The position numbers and the translations under genes are program-made. DNA of 64,000 nucleotides from Chamaecrista fasciculata (lineage: Eukaryota; Streptophyta; Magnoliopsida; Fabales; Fabaceae): assembly GCA_003254925.1 (NCBI GenBank), contig QANZ01000084.1, positions 1 through 64,000 of the forward strand, given 5' to 3'. The notes under the pieces were generated by a model. The model did not search any database, had not been told where the DNA came from, and saw only the letters and a program-made list of their open reading frames with translations. Within the stretch, counting starts at the first letter, position 1. Every line of letters begins with the position of its first letter. Below are positions 22,878 through 35,190 of the stretch, piece by piece.

Positions 22878-25800
22878 TTGAAGCGAGTCGCTTTTCGATA
22901 CTCAATCTGGTTTTCCAAAATCGCAGTGAAATTTCAAACAGCACTCAGAAATTTGAAGTTTCAAACGAAGACGACGACAACATCAACGACAACGACGGGG
23001 GATTACTTGAGAAAGAAAAGAGCCGTCGAGGCCAAAAAGAAAGCGGAGCAACAAAAGCAGTTCCGACCCTTCGGAACTCGTATCATGGTTCGTCCGATTA
23101 AGCTTTTCGTTATTCTTTTCATGTGTTTTGAAGAATCCCCATTTGTGTTTTCCACTCATCTGCTGATAAGATTGATGGTTTGATTGTTGACTTTGGAAAT
23201 GATGATCAGGGAGTGTGCTCGCTGTAACTGTAACTGATTGTGAATTTGCGATCCTTCTTTTCTTTCTTTATTTTTGATCTTCTTTTTGCATGACTAAATT
23301 TAGGAAATCTTTGGCTAATTTAGCTGTTCTTTTGCATTCTTGTTATCTCAAAGCGATTCCTAAATATGGGGGGCGAAATTTCTGGCTAAGGATACGTATT
23401 CTTTCTTGAAAGATAATTTAGGCACAAGAGTTTTGATGTTGTCAAATTCACTGGTAGATATTGTATTAGCGGTTCGAATAAGCTCTCTCGTGTTAAGCTT
23501 GATTGTGTGTGGTTGGTTCTTTTTCTCCTTCCTTCATTTATATAATAATTTTTAGAAATTTTTCGAAATGGTCTTTGTTTTTAAGTTTATTGGATAAAAG
23601 GGGAGGGTTAGTTCAGTGATAATTAGGTTAAATTAGATGGACTCCTATCTTTTGACTGGTAGATAGATATCAATACATTTTGGGAGAATCCAAATTGTGG
23701 TTTATCCATTCCTGCGCTTCTTTTGTGTGTGCGGGATTGCATTAAGAAATGAGAAGTACGTATGCTGTTCTTCTGCTTGTCTTTCAATACTTTCAAATTC
23801 AATTTTTGGGAATCAAGAAATGAGGAGTGCGTATGCTTTGTGGTGTGCGACAAGTAAAATATAAATCATTTGGGAGGAATAAGGGGCTTCAAGATCGTTC
23901 ATTCTTTCTGAAATGTGCTTGATTTTGGATGATATTTGAGCAGCTTGAGGTCCTAACAATTTGGGGTTTTTTTGCCATCTATTATGTTGGAATTGAGAAC
24001 GTGTATTCGAAGATTGCAAAGATCAGGTATTGCATTCATTAGGAACATCCGAACATACCTACATGACTTTGAATTCTCTAAAAAAAAGTTGGATTATGAA
24101 TTATGATATTCTAACTCTTTCTGTATGAACAAGATAATTTATTACAGTTTCTGTTTCTATCTACTTTTTACTACTTCATTTGAATTTTGAATTGCTCTGT
24201 TAGTCAACTACATCACCAATTGGATATAGTATTATTTGGTTGTGATTTTCAATGTCAATCCTCCTATCCAGCTCATTAACTGTTCTGGAGTTCTTATTTT
24301 GCATTTTACCTAATGTCTTTTAGATAATTCTTATCTTGTTTGTCTTTCTGATCTGACAACCATAGTTAGAGGCACCCACAAGGCTTATGTACTTATATCT
24401 TCTAATATGACTAACCTGTTCGATCCAGATGATATATTCAATTGTCTTTTTGTACCGCTTATTCTAGCCCGAGAATTTTTGGAGTATCCGGGGTCCTGCA
24501 CATTGAGATCTTGCTCAACAATGTCCAAAACAGCGGTCTCTATCTGCCGGTTTAGAATCCGCTTCTAAGTGAAAAGGCTCCCCTTTTCTCCCTGTTGGTT
24601 TTATAAGTTTTGAATTGCACATAATTTTTCTCATGATTGGTTCTGGCATCAAATAAGCAGAATTGATCAATTACCTTATCTTATGATCTTATGACTAGGA
24701 AAAAAAAGTATAAGAAGAAAAAAACAAACCTTGAGGGACAAGACATTATTATTAAGAGTAGAGAGGTAAGAAGTCTAAATACTTGGAAATTTCGGTACTC
24801 TCCTCTCCATCATAGTTTTTCTACTGAAGTAAATGGATGACTTCAAAAGAAAAAGGAATTGAAACAGGAACTTGTTAAACAATGCTTTGATTTGGATTGA
24901 GTAATTAGTAGCACATAAACCCTAGACGGCTGAAGGTTATACTCAAACTACCCTTTCCATTTTCTGATTCATGTTCATGTCATTCTATTTACCCTGAACA
25001 CTATTAGAGGAATTGATCAAGTCTACCAAGTATTGTCAGCCATTATTAATAACCTTTTAGAAGTTGAAGGATTGTAGTGTAGTCATTCTTCTATGTGTAA
25101 TTCATGTGGTGGTGTATTCCTGTAATTTACTAATAAAAAACATATATATGTAGTAAATCTGTATCTCTGTCTCTCATTAGGTGATGCGATGCTTTATCAA
25201 AGTTTTAATGGGTGCATATATCCTTCCTTTTCATGCCAAGGACATTTCCCATTTTTCCCTCTTGGTTTGTAAGATATCATTGTATTACTAGGGTAGTAAA
25301 TTGTATTCTGAGGTGCCAAGCTGGTGGATGCTCAAGCAAGAAGACTGGGAATATGCTGTTGACATGAGAAAACTAGGAGATATGTAAATGAAGAAGAAAG
25401 GAAGTAAAAAATCTGCAATTCCAACTAATTTCAGTTTCAGGGGTTGTATTATGTGTTAGAGTCTTGTTTATTCAGAAGTCACTTAGTCTGAATGGGAAAG
25501 AAACTTGTTTCGAGGTCTGAATTCTAAAATTTTGGTATTGCATATACTGACATGCTTTCTCTGCAGTTTTGGAAGTCTGAATTTTAGAGCTTGGTGTACT
25601 GTAAACATGGAGATGACAGTATGACAGTGAGGCTATATGCCAAAAATTCAAATTTTAGTTGCTGCATTGATGTAGTGGCTTTTCTTTGAATAGTATATTG
25701 AGTTACCTATCACTAATCCGAAGCCTTTGACTTCCATGCCTCTGTTTCTTTTGTAATTGTTTTGGAGTTTTTGCTTCCGCTCTGGTTCCAGCTTGAATGT

Positions 25801-28800
25801 TTTCAAAGTGACTGTTCATTGATTTTTTTTTTTTTTGTTTATCTTGACTTTCAATTCATAGATTTACTTATACTGCTAACAATGACAGGCAAGGAAGATG
25901 CATTGTGCCCTTAAAGAAATAAGCATTGAAAATTCAACAGTTTCAAAACCTGGAAAGGATTCCTTATCAAGGAAACAGAAGCAAAAAGTACTTACAACAT
26001 CTTTGAAGGTCACAAAAACTGCTTGCAGTCACTTTTGGCATGTGTTAAAATTTTTTTGGATAGGCAGTTGTTCATTACCACTTTTTAATGGATGTCTTCT
26101 CTTTATTCAGGATCGTGAAGAATCTTCTCTTTCAACAAGGGTAGCTGATAGTAGGTAAAATTTTTTTGTTAATCATTTTTTACTTGCTCTTTGTGGTATC
26201 GATCTTTTATTAGTATTATTTTTTCATCTCTTCTTAAAATAGTTGATATATGGATTGCACATCTATCCTTTTCCCTTAAGTGAATTTCATTAGAAATATG
26301 TTACTCATTATAGAACCATAGTCATTCATGCAAAGCACACTGCATAGCTGGCCGTGAATATGTTCCCCATATGAAGAAGTTACTCCTTTTTCAGTGTATT
26401 TGTTCTTAAACCCCTTAGTCTTGCACTTCTTGCTATTATTTTGAATTATTCTAATGCTAATGTAGTTAACGCAAGTTCTTTCAGCTGGTGTTGTGGTCTT
26501 TCTTTGTAATACATTGGTTGAGGATTTGTTTTTTATGGCTGAGGGTTAGAAAGACACTTCTATTCTGATGAATGAATAATATACTTTGTAATTTTAATAT
26601 ACAATGTTAAGGCTTTTTTATATTTGTTGTTCTCTATATCGGGTTCCATATATGATTAACTATTATCACATAGCTTCTCATACTTTTGTTCTTTATATAT
26701 AACGTAGACAAACTGACTTTTTTGAAGTTTTGTTAATTGTTTATCAGGTGTGCCATTCTTGCATTCCTTACTTTTGAGCCTGATGGAAACTGGAGAATTG
26801 TCACACTACCAGTGTGGTGTCTCAATCATTTTAAATCAGCATCTGGAGTAATTATGGATGGCCTACAACTTGTTTTCCCCACACCACTTAATAGGTCAAA
26901 AATTGATCAGCATAAGGGGTTGATAGGACCGCCGTCCGACAATGTTTATCCAGTCAGTTTATTTATGGGAAGCATTACTGGGTCAAATGTGCATCGACGA
27001 TGTCAAAATAAGATAGCTAAAAGAGCTTCTAAATTTAGTGAAATCTCTGAGAATTCTTCTTCCCATCAATTGATCTGTGGTAATTCTTCTGGTTTGTTCC
27101 CTGATAGTTCTGTTGTAGTTAGTTCATCTGATTCGTTCACAAGTAATTTCAAAGCAGAGAAATCTGTGAAGAAAAGTCCAAGAAAAAAGGCTAAAAAGAA
27201 AGGTAGACAGAGCAAGAAGCAGTCAAGTGATAGTGGCTCAACTGAAGCTGAAGCTCTTCCTGAGGCATACGGCCATGCAAGTTTGACTTCTGAAACTTGT
27301 GGCCGCAATAATATTAGTGATGAAGACATGCTGATGTCAAATACAACTGGACCAGAAATTTCATCTTCTAATTGTAGATTAATAAAAAATGATTCTGAAA
27401 GTAATGAGGTGGATGACAGAATCAATCTTACTGAACCACCCAAAAGTTGCACCTCATGCACTGATGTGATGGATAGAGCATTAGCTCCTACACCTATAAT
27501 CCACAGATCTGCTGGAGATTCTGATGCTGAGAGTCCACATCAAAACCTAAGCCCTGATTTTGCAACCAGTGGTGGAAAAACTGAGGATATGCAACAGATC
27601 CAACTATACTGTTATAGTGATGTTTATCCTAATGGTTCATCTGGTTTACAAGACTCTTTGGTGTTGGATTCAGTTTCTGTTGCTTCAAACAGTGATGAAA
27701 GTACCAGTGCTGGTGTCGTTGAAAAACAATCCAACAAGACGACTTGCAGAATTTGTTGTTCAGAACCACCTAGTTCAAATTCAGGAGATGAGAATATTTC
27801 TAACTGTAGCTTATCGATCAGTGTTGGCAATGACGATGATCATAATGAGGGAATCAGGCATGGTGCTCAGAATTGCATTAGTAGTGATAAGAGAGTTAAG
27901 CAGAAGAGAGTGTCCCAGAGTTCAAGTGTCAACAAATTTGGAGGTGGTGGAAATTTCCATGGCCGTACAGGGAAGGAAAACAGCCATTCCATCTGGCAAA
28001 AGGTTGAGAAGAATAATTCTAATGAATGCAATGGTGATTCAAAGAAAGTAAATGCAACTTTGTCACAGCCTGATTCCACTTTGAAAAAGGCTCCTCCTGT
28101 TAAAAGAAACTCTAAGTCTGCCGGTGCAAATAGTCTATCTAAACCAGATGAAAAGAAGCTCTTAAAAAATAAAGTTAGTAGGAAATCAAAAGGGAAAATG
28201 GACTCAGATTCGATAAAAGGATCCTGCAGTTATTCCAGGAAGGGATCCCATTTTAACAGGTCCATCGTAAATAATAGTGCAAAAGTGAGTGTTCAACTGA
28301 ATGACGTGTCACTTGTATCATCTCAGGAAAATACTCAAGAAGTGTTGAGCAGTGTCTCTGGATCTCATTCTCGTATTAATTCTCCAAAGGATGGGCTTGG
28401 AACCAACAAAACTGGACAGGTAACATCTGAATCAGTTCACGGTGCACTAGATCATTTGGAGGATTCAGATCTATCAACGAATGCTATGAAGAATCAAAAT
28501 ACAGAAAGCCAGGATAGCATATTGTCAATACCATGTGACCACATCAATCAATCTAGTGTGTCTGAAGAGCTGTCTCCGATTCATTCTCATATTTTGGCTC
28601 ACGAGGTTGGTCAAACAGAGAAAGAAGTTTCTTCTGTAGAATGTAATGTGCAAAACAACAGTTCTGGATCTATCCTCTGGAAATGGATTCCGATTGGGAA
28701 AAAAAATACAGGGTTGACAATATCAGGATCTGATAGTTCATCACAGGAGTATTTTGAAGAACCATCTCACAAGGATTCTACATCAGAAAGCAATGCTGAA

Positions 28801-31800
28801 CAAGAAGAGGAACATGCAAGTGGAGCATGCATGGATCAGATAACTTCCAGTAACTTTCCTTGTCAAGATGAGGATGAGAACAAAAAATTGGGGAATCAGA
28901 TTGAATCTCCACTGACAGAGCACAAGGACAATCATGTAGCTGCTGATAACATAATTAAAAAATGTGCATGTCAAGACGCATTAGATAATTATTCATGCAG
29001 AATAACTCAAGCAGTGAATGATGCCAGTAGGTTGCAACTAGCTTGTGAAGCTGTACACTTGGCAACTGGTGGTCCAATTGCAGAGTTTGAAAGACTACTT
29101 CTTAAGTGTAGCCCTTTTATTTGTGAATCTCCAAGATCAGGAAGTAGTTTGACCTGCTCAAAGGACCATGTTCATGGTGTCCCATTGTGCAGACATGAGA
29201 CACCTGACCTATCTTTGGGATCTGTGTGGAAGTGGTATGAGAAACACGGGAGCTATGGATTAGAAGTAAAGGCTCAGGAGTATAATTCAAAGATACTGGA
29301 TGGTGGCCATTTTCCATTTCGTGCATATTTTGTTCCTTCTCTATCAGCAGTTCAGCTGTTTAAAGACCATAAACAATGTATACATAGCAGCGACTATCTT
29401 TGTGATTGCAATGTTTCAGTGGCTTGTGAAATCAGCAACGGGTCTGAACACTCATATGCTCCTCAACATCCCATTTTCTCTGTACTCTTTCCTGAGCCTC
29501 AAGATCAGGATGTGAACACTTCAATACCCAAAAGACAGATGCTTTGTTCTGAAGTATCTTCTTCTTCTAAAGATAATGTCCCTGGTCCATCTATGAACCC
29601 AGCATGTACTGATGATTTAGAGCTTCTTTTTGAATATTTCGAATCTGAACAACCTCAGCAAAGGCAGCCTCTATATGAAAAGTAAGAATATATATCTTTA
29701 TTCTGCCTCTGGAGCACTGTGGTTTTCTCTCCTTTGGAATAGATAGTGTTTATCAAACTTGCTCTACAACTAGTAGATATATTTTGAGAAAACTGATTTT
29801 TCACTTACGACTTGTGTATTACAAGGGGGATTATTTCTGGTTGCATTTCTTTCCTTCAAAAGGTTCTATCTTTTATAGGCTACTTCATCGTCCCTACTCT
29901 GTCTGTACATGTAAAATTTGGTGGTTTCTAGGTTCTAGTTGTTTCATGCATCAGCATAAACCATGTTAGACGTCACTTTAAAGGTGTAAACATTTCTTGC
30001 TATTTTATGGCTGTGGTATTTCTGGGGAAAATATTTGGCCTGGATGGAAGGCTGGATAAAGGAGAAATCATACTCTATTCTTAATCTGCTCATTTTTCTA
30101 TATAGGAGACATCCTACTCAAGAGTTGTTTTTCAGCTCAGAAGTTTTGTATTTTGGTGTATGATATTAGAGCTAGTAATTTGTGATAACAGAGTGTGGGT
30201 TCAAACTTTTGCTTAAATCCTATCATATAGTGGGGCTTTGTGTAGTTAGTTCTTCGAATCAATATTATTATATGAATAATTTTTCCTGCAAATGTTGTTA
30301 GTGTCTGAAAAAAGATTATATCACAACAAATTTTGTGAGTTGATTTTAATTTTCAATTTATTGAACTACTTCAAACAGGATACAGGAGCTGATTAGTGGT
30401 TATGTACCATCCCAGTCCAAAATGTATGGCGATCCTTCAATACTAGACTCGGTAAACTTGCAAGACCTTCACCCAAGATCATGGTAAGTTATCTGTTTGA
30501 AAATCATATTCCAGTTGATTGATTGATTCTGCTATATGATGAGCTAATCAGGATTAAGCCTATAATTTATAACTACTTAATGCAATAGAAATTTGGTGGT
30601 ATATCTGACCACTTATTTTGCAGGTACTCAGTGGCATGGTATCCTATATACCGTATACCAGATGGAAACTTCCGTGCAGCTTTTTTGACTTACCATTCAC
30701 TTGGACATTTGGTTCATAAAAACATGAAGAGTGATTCACTGGCTGTCAGTTCTTGCATAGTATCTCCTGTTGTGGGACTTCAAAGTTACAATGCGCAGGT
30801 ACGAATTATGTTGCATCAATTCTTCCTGGAACTTTACTTGAATATGTTGTTCCTCTGTGTTCTGAAGTGATATTTCTAACAAGGTTGAAAATGTTTCAAG
30901 TTGTGCTGTTATGCCAAAACTTTTGAAGTTACAATTTTTTCTCTTCTTCACCTTAGTTGTTATATTTATTAAACCCTCTTACAAAGATGGTGGAGGAACT
31001 TTGAGCCAGTTTGATTCTATTTTTCAAAAAAAAAAAAATTTGAGTAGTTATTAAAATTAGTTTTAAAAACATGTTTTCAAAAATGAAATTTAAAAGAATC
31101 TATTTGATAAACTAATTTTAAAAATTGTTACAAAAATCTAAAACCAAAAAAAATTGTTTGAAAACTTTGTTTTAAAGAGATGACGGAAAGGGTATAACCT
31201 GCTTAAAATTGATTTTTTGCCAAGAGATTAAATGAAGACCACTCTTGAGTCTTCACCCAGTAAAAACTAACTAATTTACATTTTTTTTAACGTGAGTTTT
31301 TAAAATTCAGAACAACTTTAAACTGTTTTTTATTTCTTAGTTTTAAAAATAATATTTAGTTTTTTAGATTTTAAAATCAGATTTAAGAAAATAGGTTATC
31401 AAACTGATTTTTTTTTTTTTTTTCTTTTGTTTTTGAAAACAAAAAACTATTTTTAGGAATGAGAATCAAACAGGCCCTTTATCTCTGGTCTTTGCCAAAG
31501 ATGAAAATGTTAAGGTATACTTTTAAAAATATTGCTTTGATATGAGAAAACAATGGAGAACCTTCGGAGATTACAAGAATAGGTTGTAACTTGTAAGGCA
31601 ATATACCATTTCTGTTTGTCAGCATAGAAAACTTTCTTGATTGTGGCTTAAACCTCATATGGCTACACTTGATATCATATGAACAGGGTGAATGCTGGTT
31701 CCAGCTGAGTCAGTCTGCTCAAACAGCCGAAATGCTAGGCTTAAACCCTTCGATACTTCTTAGAGAGCGGCTGCAGACACTCGAAGAAACGGCGTCTCTA

Positions 31801-31890
31801 ATGGCAAGAGCTACTGTCAGTAAGGGGAAGAACTTGATCAGCACAAACAGACATCCTGATTATGAATTTTTCCTCTCTAGGCGACGCTAG
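22878..31890 (+). CDS. DUF789-family protein, seven exons, start codon uncertain
   Basis: Exons: 22878-23087, 25889-26008, 26111-26154, 26748-29681, 30379-30483, 30624-30798 and 31687-31890, all with GT-AG borders and consistent phases (about 1263 aa). The large fourth exon holds a long Ser/Asn-rich, probably disordered region with a Lys-rich patch (KKSPRKKAKKKGRQSKKQ). The C-terminal DUF789 domain starts near SVWKWYEKHGSYGL and includes LFEYFESEQPQQRQPLYEK, SWYSVAWYPIYRIPDG and FLTYHSLGH. The family is plant-specific with no established biochemical role. The first exon is open and joins exon 2 in phase (...FGTRIM/ARKMHCALKEIS) but starts with TTG and has no upstream in-frame ATG; the first certain ATG is 25898, giving about 1190 aa. 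A CTCTCT/GAGAGA tract at 22815-22860 looks like a 5' leader. Confidence 0.83.
31007..31478. mobile_element. Tourist-like MITE in the last intron of the DUF789 gene
   Basis: The left end GAGCCAGTTTGATTCTATTT and right end AATGAGAATCAAACAGGCCC resemble the termini of the 56082-56480 element (GGGCCTGTTTGATT / AATCAAACAGGCCC). The interior is AT-rich with poly-T and TTTTAAAA palindromes. It is more diverged than the 56-kb copy. Confidence 0.55.
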
Positions 31891-33212
31891 TGAGATCTTA
31901 TAGCTTCTTCAATTCAAACATTAGTTGGTTAAGTAGTCCTACTAGATGCAAAATAATTTTGGCTGGCTGCATTCAAATAGGATCTAACCTCAAGTAGGCT
32001 CATTGAAAATAATTTTGGCTGGCTGATTGTATTGCATTTATGTCTCTCAGGATCCTGGCTGAACTTAATCCATTTGTACATAGCTTTGTGCAGTTTTTGT
32101 TTTTCCTTTGTTTTCTTTGATAATGTCCTAGCTCTACCTTGTTGTCATGTAGTGCTGATATTGATAGAAAATGACAGTAGTTACTGGAAAATTTTCTATA
32201 CATCTGTTTTATATTCTTATTTCTTGCGTTTAAGAATATGGAGGCTTTAGGTTTTTTTTTTCTTTTTAATAATAGCAAAAATATCTCCATAGTCTAATCC
32301 TACTATCCAAGAGTAATAGGAAAGTATTTCGTTGAATGAACAGTGAAAACATTGATAGTGCAATTTTTTGTTGTCACTTTGAAACTGTGGTGTCATTTAC
32401 ATAATAGACAAATGTGGAAATCTCTAAAGTGTGAATGAAGATAGACTTGTTTTGCACGCCGGAGAAAAGTATACTCCTAGCTTTGTGGACACAAATGCAA
32501 AGGTCCCCCAAATGCTAGGAGATGACTTTTAAGATATGAAGCAAATTTGTCTAAATTAATATATTAGTTTTTCTTAAGATAAAATTACTTATCTTTACTT
32601 TAAATTGTGTTGGTTAAACTTTAATAAACAATTTTTATAGAACAAAAGATTGTCTTGACAAATAAGATTAGTGTAAATATATAGTTTTTTTTCTTTGTTA
32701 TTTATAAAGCTTATGGGATAAATTCACCAATTTTTCTAACACCAACTTGCCCAATCATCGAGCTTTAGGCTAATCTAGAGGTTTGAATATGACTTGAAGG
32801 TAATAAAAATGTTGAATATATATATATATTTTTTAAAAAAATATCATTCATATATTGCTTGATCTAAATATCATATAGATATTAACTTCTTAAAATTTTT
32901 TATATCTAAATATTTTAGAATAAATTGTCTTTTGTATTATTTGAGAGATGTTTAAATTGGAAAATATTTTCTTGTTTCAAAAGACTATACTCCTTCCTAC
33001 TAGAACTAGAAGATGAGTTACACCTATTTTTTTTCTCAACAAAATATAAACGTTATTGGCAAGGCTTTAATTATTGGCTCTAAGTCCCAATAGAATTAAT
33101 TTTTGCCTCGACCGTTACACGAATAGCCGGAACAAACTCATGATTAAACCAATATATATATATATATATAAATAATATATAAATATAAAATAGTCAATTT
33201 AAATAAAATAAT
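31891..33212. other. 3' flank of the DUF789 gene
   Basis: The 3' UTR is probably the first few hundred bases; AATAAT-type polyadenylation-like words occur near 32265. A TA microsatellite lies at about 32818-32830 and 33152-33170. No gene is seen. Confidence 0.4.
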
Positions 33213-34062
33213 GTTTAAAACTTCAAATCGGTCCCAAATGTATGGGGTAGATTTTAAATTTGTCCTAAATGTTTTATTTGTTTCTGATTGGTCTCATATG
33301 TTTCTATAATTTCTCAAATTGATCCCAAAATACAGAATGCGATCATATTTCTTTCGTTTTAAGTTCGAATGTGACAAATCCACCATTATAAGTTGCTTTT
33401 GACGAATTTGTTCTTTATCTAGTTGGAGTCGTCAACAAATGAGGTCAAATTGGGTCTTGAAAGTGCACCGCTCATTTCAGGGTCAAATAAGTGAAGTTGG
33501 TCATATTTCTTTCGTTTCAAGTCTAAATACGACGAGTTTGAAACTATGTGTTATCTCTTAAAAAGTTTTTTCTCTGCCTAGTTGAGATGATGAACAAATT
33601 AGGAGAATAGATCAAATTTCATCCCGAAAGTATGTCTAGGATTATATTTCTAGGATTTTTCACTTTTAGTCCCAAACCTATTTTCGAGACATGATTGGAG
33701 CTCGTTGATAGACGACCGCAACTGAATAGAGAAAGAGTTGATACACTTTTAGAATCATGGCATTCGAACTTGAAACATGATATAGAAGACCAATTTATTT
33801 GTTTGATCATGAAACAAGCATCTCACTTTCGGGATCCAATTTAACCTCATTTGTTAATAACCCTAATTGGATAGAGAAATAATTTGTCAAAAGCAACTCT
33901 TAGTTTTGGATTAGTCACATTTGAATTTAAAAATAACAGATATTATCACATCTAGTAGTTTGAAACAAATTTAAGAAATTATAAAAATATATAAGACCAA
34001 TTGAAACAAATGAAATATTTAAAACTAGTTTAAAATCTACGTCATATTCCGAGGTACATTTT
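33213..34062. mobile_element. Foldback MITE, about 850 bp
   Basis: TCGGTCCCAAATGTATGGGG, then TAGATTTTAAATTTGTCC, is mirrored by AAACTAGTTTAAAATCTACG at the right. It is the same family as 22009-22749 and 57740-58500, sharing CATTTCAGGGTCAAAT-like and TTTCGAGAC words. Confidence 0.6.
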
Positions 34063-35190
34063 TAGATAATTATTTAAAACAAAAGGTTTTTTAAGATAAC
34101 TCATTTAAAGTTACAATTGAATATTATGAATAACGTTATTTAAAATATGGATTATTTTAGATTTAGAGTATTAATATACTTAAGCTTCAATCTATGGTTT
34201 TTAATATAATTAAAATAGGTTTAAAAAAAGAGAGAAAATTAATGTCCTCTACTTCTAGCTAATATTCAGATTTTGATGGGCCCGAAAATCATATTAGTGT
34301 GTTGGTGTAAGTAAAATCCACCACGCTACTTTGAGTCTACTTTTTTGTAAGCTTGTTCCTTGGAGTCTTTGATCCAGCAAGCATGTGATATTTGTGAGGC
34401 ATCAATTTCTCATCACATCCTCATACACTCAAAAAACACTTAAAATACCGATAAGGTTGGTAGTGAGTTGGTATCCTTCAAGTAATGTTTTAAGTTCGAG
34501 GTTTTGTGAATGCAATTATTCTATTGGAGGACTCTCGCATAGCAAGTGCTGTTGAATCTATTGGGAATTTATAAGAATAATTCGAGTCGCGTCTATAGGG
34601 CAACGTCCTTAAGAGATATTTCGATACTCTCACGGAATAGGTATCGATACTCTCACATGATTAAACGAATTCCTCTTCAATGTCTCACAATGAAGGATAC
34701 AAAATAGTGGAAGATAATATTGAGGCTTAGATAAAAATAGAGAGGCGGCTTCTCATTCTTAAGAAGTTAGGATTTTCATGTATATATAAAAATCTAATCA
34801 GGTTCATTTTGGAAGCCTTTAAAATTAAAAAAGAATTTCACATAAACACTTAAAAGATTTATTAAAATTATTTATTAATTATCATAATTAGTGAAATAAA
34901 CTTCCAAAAAGAACCTGAACTCTCATATCTCTCTTGGTGCAAACAATGTGAGCTTATTTTACACGCCCTATAGTTAGCTTAGTCTAACAGAATCCGGATT
35001 AGTCATATCTCTCTTAGTCTAACAAAACTCTGAATACTGGGTGGGCTAAAAAAAAGAAAAACTTAGAATATTCCTAGTCGCTGCTGATGTTGATGTTCTT
35101 CAAGAAAAATACTACTCTTTGAATCCCACACTGCATCTAGTTAATTCCAGCCTTAACTAAAGTTAACTCAGCAAGAGAAGAGAGAAACTA
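34063..35190. other. Spacer upstream of the YSL gene, possible SINE fragment
   Basis: Between about 34450 and 34520, GGTTGGTAGTGAGTTGGT and TTTAAGTTCGAGGTTTTG are spaced like degenerate A and B boxes of a tRNA-derived SINE; no target duplication was found. The last few hundred bases before 35191 should hold the YSL promoter and leader, but no clear TATA box is distinguishable. Confidence 0.35.

Noticed and set aside
27066..28079. Frames of 68-163 codons overlapping the large DUF789 exon
   Set aside because: They are alternate-frame shadows of a long real exon with good splice borders and the DUF789 domain.
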